From: Blastomyces gilchristii SLH14081
Taxonomy: Eukaryota > Ascomycota > Eurotiomycetes > Onygenales > Ajellomycetaceae
Assembly (NCBI RefSeq): GCF_000003855.2
Contig: NW_003101680.1
Coordinates: 2,474,054-2,500,146, forward strand
Length of the DNA stretch: 26,093 nucleotides
Direction of reading: 5' to 3'
Under the pieces are notes generated by a model. The model had not been told where the DNA came from. It was given only the letters and a program-made list of their open reading frames with translations, and searched no databases. Below are positions 21,994 to 26,093 of this stretch, piece after piece. A program made the position numbers and the translations under genes. Positions within the stretch are counted from its first letter, which is position 1. Every line of letters begins with the position of its first letter.

Positions 21994-23596
21994 ATGAGTT
22001 TAAAAATATACTCAGTTGATGTGAAAAAAGATGCTTTCACAAATGCTATTCCTGAGATTGAAATTCTGAAGAGAAGAAAGAAAGAAGAAATAGAGAAACA
22101 ATAAGTTCTTGAAATACAGAAACTTAAAAAAGCAAGCAAGATTCTTGAAAAGCAGTGTCTGAGTGAGATAAATAAAGAAGTTCTGTTAATTCTTCATACT
22201 CAGGCTAGACAACTATAGAAGATGATCAAGTTCAAACTTGAAATTTCAAACACAGTTCAAAAAACATTGAAAATTTCTAGTATAATCACTGACTTCTGAT
22301 CTTGCTCTTCTTTCTCTTTTTCTACTTCTTCTTCTTCTTTGAATCAGAAGAAAACATATGCTCAAGCAGCTGAATCTGCTATCTCTAAATCTGCTGTCTC
22401 AAAATATGCTCAAAATCCTGAGAAAACTGAGAAGAATAATACTCATACTTCTATTTATAGAAAAGTAGAGAAAAAAATGCAAAAGAAGAAAAATCTTCAA
22501 ATCTTCAGAAATAGAAGACTTATTCTTAAAGTCTCAAATCAGGATATCTTACAAAGGAACAAGCTAAACTTAAATCTTATTTTCAGAATCAGAAATGAAA
22601 TTAATCAGCAGTTCTTTTCTCAGTTAATAACTGATATTGAAGCTCAAAAACTAGTTATAGTTTCAATTGAGTTATTCTTCTTTGAAAACTCTATTATTCT
22701 GACTACAATGTCTGAATTCAGTGCAGAATTTCTTATTCAGAATGAGAATCTCTGAAAATCAGCAGTAGAATCTTTGTTAAACACAATAATTCTATCTGAG
22801 AGAGATGAAAAGTGAGACAAATTCATTCTTTATAATATTTCAGTTGAAATTTTTGACTGTGAAGAAGAAATGCTACTTCTCAAAAATGAATTAAAAGAAT
22901 ACAACTCTATTCAACTGAGAAAAAGAGCCTGTATAACTAAATTCAATTGAGTTCAGACAAAGCTGAAGAAATGCCTCTGTTCTAGTATATACAAAGACAC
23001 TTGAACAGTCAAAGATCTCTGAAGTAAGAGTAGCAGATTTGAAAATGAGAGTTCGTGAATACAAAGACTTAAGAATGAATCTCAAAGCTCAAACACAGTG
23101 TTCAAACTGTCAGAAATATGAATACTTTACAATCTTCTATTTCAGAGACTTAAAATGTGCATTCTGTGTCAGAGATCATAAAACTAGTGAGTATAAATGT
23201 GAAACATGCTCAAAAAGAGATGAAATATGTTAATATACTCTACTTAAATGCTCTAATTGCAAAGAAAAACATGCATCTAGCTCAAAAGAATGTATATTTA
23301 CTTCAAGAACTCAAAAGAACTGAAGAAAAGATGAAGCTCAAAGTAAATCTAGAACTGAAGAGAATAGTCAAGTCAGTAAACTCACAACTGCAAGCTCAAA
23401 AAGAAGAAACTCTTAACTATCTAAATCTTCAAACTTCAATTCTTCAGCTAAATGTAAACAGAATTTGAATTCTCAAACTTCTGTTAAGATTAGAGAATTG
23501 AGAAATGACTCTGATAATAAACTAGATATAATGCAAGCAGTTGAGATTTCTACTTTTCAGAATAGTTATAATCTTCTATCTGATAATAGTGATTAG
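21994..23596 (+). pseudogene. LINE ORF1 (Gag-like) remnant, copy 3, full length
   Basis: The start ATG at 21994 (MSLKIYSVDVKKDAF) leads into a Lys/Glu-rich, coiled-coil-like segment (about 22060-22260), a Ser-rich linker, and an open stretch at 22339-22755 that begins NQKKTYAQAAESA, a pattern typical of LINE Gag proteins. WDKFILYNISVEIFD follows, if TGA is read as the original Trp. A single extra A near 22920, relative to copy 2, shifts the frame. The zinc knuckles (CSNCQKYEY, CAFCVRDH, CSNCKEKHASSSKEC) follow at 23099-23300 in the new frame. The frame ends with TAG at 23594-23596. The protein would coat element RNA. Confidence 0.85.
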
Positions 23597-23619
23597 ATTC
23601 TACTCTACTCTCTTTTAGT

Positions 23620-26093
23620 ATGAATATACAATAAAAATAACAAAAAAAGTTTAAAAACTCTTCAAAAATCACATTTATTCAAAATAATGTGAATAGAAAC
23701 TCAAATTGTATTTATTCTTGTCTTCAAATTGCATTTGAATAAAAAGTTGATTTTATACTTCTTCAGAAGCTGAATTTTAATACTGAGTAAAAATATGTCA
23801 TTTCTCATTCAAGCTACTACTGCTTTATACCTCAAAAGTCTGAGATAAAGTCAAGAGTAGTAATCTATGAAAGAAAGAGATCAAGATATTAATTTAATCT
23901 AAGATTTAATATCATGTCTGACCCTGATATTCTGATGAGTGATATTATAGATAAAGAGAATGAGTTTAATACTATACAGCTTATAAACATCTATAATGAA
24001 AAGTTATTGAAGAAAAATAATAATATCTGAACAATTAATAGAGAATGTCTGAACATAACTTCATCAAGAAACTCTATAATTGCAGGAGATTTCAATGCAC
24101 ATCATCTCTGATGAAATTCAGAATGCAAAAGAGTAGTAAGAGCTGATAATCTGATTGAATGAATCTTGAAACATTCAATAGATTTAGTTAACAAGTCTGA
24201 TTAATAAACATTCTTTAGAAAAGATATGAAACAGAAATCTATTATAGATCTAATCTTTATATCACAAAATCTAATGAAAACAAGACTTGTAAACTGATTT
24301 ATTGATTCAAATGAGACATCAGAATCAGATTATGAGATTATTTAATTTGATATTGCACTGAGTAAGAAATAAATAAGTGAAAATCCTCTTCTCTCTAATC
24401 AGTTTAACTTTGAAAAGGCTGACTGAAGAGCAGTTGAAGAAAGCATAAAACTGTTAAAATCTGAAAGACAGAGTGAGCTATATTGAAATTCTGATCAAGA
24501 TATCTCAAATGAAATGCTTCAGAATAGAGTGAAGCTCATTACATCTATTATTCTAGTAAGTGTTAAAGATAATATTTCAAAGAGAAAGTCTTCTAAGTAT
24601 TTAAAATCTTGATAAAATGAGAATATCACATGAAACAATTGACTACTGCTAGAAGAGATTGAAAGAATGATATAATTTCTGATAAAGAGTTCAAAGCTGT
24701 CAGAAATGAATATTTTTCAGATATTAAAAGAGCTAAAACAGACTGCTGAAATAAGTTTCTTGAAGAAGTATAAGAAAAGGAAGTTTTTAAAGCTTTTAAC
24801 TATACTAAAACAAGAAGTGTAGCAAAGCTTTCAATCTTAGAATATGAGCTTCAGAATGAATCATATACAGCAAACTCTTTTGAGAAAAAATATCAAGCTT
24901 TTATAAGAACTCTCTTTCAAAACTCATCAGATTCAGATTCAGAGGAAGAGAATATATCACTTCTCAACTATATTGATGAAAATGACTGAGAATGGCCTGA
25001 TCTTACTCAAGATAAATTAGAGTCAGCTATCTTCTCAAGTTCTGTTAAAACTGCTGCAGAGCCTGATTCAATTAATCACTTAATTATTCAAAATACATAT
25101 TTCTACTTAAAGAATGAATATTTTGAGCTCTTTTTCAATCTCTTGACTAATGAATATTATTCTAAATGCTGGAGAGAAGTCACTGAAGTGATTCTTACAA
25201 AACCTAATAGAAAAACTTTAATTTTCAAGTCATATAGAGTAATATCTCTATTGAACTGTCTAGAAAAGATTTTAGAAAAGATAATAACTACTCAACTATC
25301 TTTTATAAGCTCTATCAGTAATTCTCTGTTATTCAGTGAATAAATAGAAGATAGAAAACAGTGTTCTGCAATTAACACTGTTCTCTCAGTTATTTATAAT
25401 ATTCAGGTTGTAAAGCATGAAGATCTGGTCTCAACTGCAGTTTTTATTGATATAAAAGAAGCATTTAATCATGTTTCAAAGTCAAAGTTAATTCAGACTT
25501 TGAAGATGTTAAAACTGTCACTTTCCCTATTAAAATCAGTTAACTGTTTCATGTCTAAAAGAATTATACAACTTTTCTTTGATGAAATGAAATAAGACAA
25601 GACTGAGATAAAAATAGAAGTACTGTAAGAATCTTCAATCTTACTTATTTTATTTGCAATATACACTGCATATCTATTTAAAAATAGAAATATGAGAATA
25701 GTGTGATCTCTAAGTTATATGAATGATATTAGTCTAGTCTACAGCTCAAAAACTATCAAAGAGAATTTGAAAGTGATTGAAGAAGCTGCAAAGAAAATCT
25801 TTGTTAGAGCAGATATTAATCAAATTCAATTTAATATAAATAAAACTGAGTTAATTCATTTCTTTTCTAGATTCAATGAGAAAGAACTATCTCTAACTCT
25901 TTTAAATAGAGAGATTAAACCCAGTGTTAATATCAAATGATTAGAAGTATGATTAAACTCCAAGTTGAATTTTAAATATTACATTTAACAAAGAACTGTC
26001 AAGGCAGAAAGACTATTGAACAACATAATCAGACTATCAAATACAGAGAGAGATCTATCCTTCCAGGCTATGAGATAGTTATATATAGCCTGT
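23620..26093 (+). pseudogene. LINE ORF2 remnant, copy 3: endonuclease and reverse transcriptase, cut by the window end
   Basis: Starts at ATG 23620, 23 bases after the ORF1 stop. The endonuclease shows NNVNRN, VDFILLQ, IIAGDFNAHH (about 24078-24107) and SIIDLIFIS. The reverse transcriptase shows ILTKPNRKT (about 25190-25220), AVFIDIKEAFNHV (about 25437-25475) and, at 25716-25727, YMND in place of the YVDD of copy 2. The motif A Asp-to-Asn and YVDD-to-YMND changes would destroy polymerase activity. Stops are mostly TGA at Trp positions (for example the two codons after NAHHL, and IEWIL, VNWFI, ADWRAV) plus TAA at probable Gln positions. The C-terminal half lies beyond the window. Confidence 0.87.

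Larger units (their letters stand above)
21856..26093 (+). mobile_element. LINE copy 3, same family, opposite orientation, runs off the window
   Basis: Plus-strand copy containing 5' UTR repeats, ORF1, and ORF2 up to about the end of the reverse transcriptase. From about 22840 on it is the reverse complement of copy 2, at roughly 90 percent identity in stretches read by eye. The final bases match about 17000-17030 of copy 2. It has stops throughout and altered catalytic residues, so it is inactive. Its true 5' end may lie left of 21856. Confidence 0.88.

Noticed and set aside
21994..26093. TGA read as Trp, suggesting a mitochondrial-type or reassigned genetic code
   Set aside because: The frames also contain TAA stops at Gln-like positions, frameshifts and lost catalytic residues, and nearby genes use the standard code. 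Mutation of TGG in a CpC-preferring process explains TGA more simply.
10830..26093. Centromere
   Set aside because: Fungal centromeres can be AT-rich, mutated retroelement DNA, but about 15 kb without CENP-A data cannot distinguish this from an ordinary AT-rich repeat island.

Overview
The window is nuclear DNA of a filamentous ascomycete (Pezizomycotina, with Eurotiomycete-like protein sequences). The evidence is four housekeeping genes with short GT-AG introns, including a clear CreB deubiquitinase, followed by an AT-rich, mutated retrotransposon block. The species cannot be fixed from the sequence.

Positions 1 to about 10,830 are an ordinary gene-dense segment. creB (+, 804-3593) encodes the carbon-catabolite-repression deubiquitinase in four exons. 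A four-exon gene on the minus strand (4991-5635) encodes the 86-residue ER-Golgi trafficking protein Yos1; no single exon looks like a gene by itself. It diverges from alg12 (+, 5904-7957), the ER lipid-linked-oligosaccharide alpha-1,6-mannosyltransferase, across a 268-base shared promoter. alg12 reads clearly but needs three single-base frame corrections between about 6785 and 7215. Dynamitin (dynactin p50, minus, 8468-10158) converges on alg12. The genes serve unrelated basic processes (nutrient signalling, vesicle traffic, N-glycosylation, dynein transport) and do not form a cluster.

At 10,716-10,750, just before the composition collapses, there is a cluster of four ACGCGT hexamers in a perfect hairpin-forming inverted repeat.

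From about 10,830 to the window end the DNA is AT-rich and almost lacks CC, GG and CG dinucleotides. It holds three copies of one non-LTR retrotransposon (LINE, Tad1/I-like: ORF1 with zinc knuckles; ORF2 with AP endonuclease, reverse transcriptase and RNase H; TAA-type 3' tail). Copy 1 (13235-15153, minus) is 5'-truncated and lies head to tail behind copy 2 (15154-20311, minus, truncated inside ORF1). Copy 3 (about 21856 to the window end, plus) is in opposite orientation and keeps its 5' end. All are dead, full of stops. A short stretch from 20312 to about 20730, between the opposed copies, escaped most of the mutation.

The mutation signature is the most interesting feature. The region looks like repeat-induced point mutation (RIP), but CpA/TpG remains abundant, and Trp codons became TGA rather than TAG. 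That points to CpC and CpG as the main targets instead of the classical CpA. A second curiosity is an abrupt switch from C-rich to G-rich coding strand near the 3' ends of alg12 and dynamitin.
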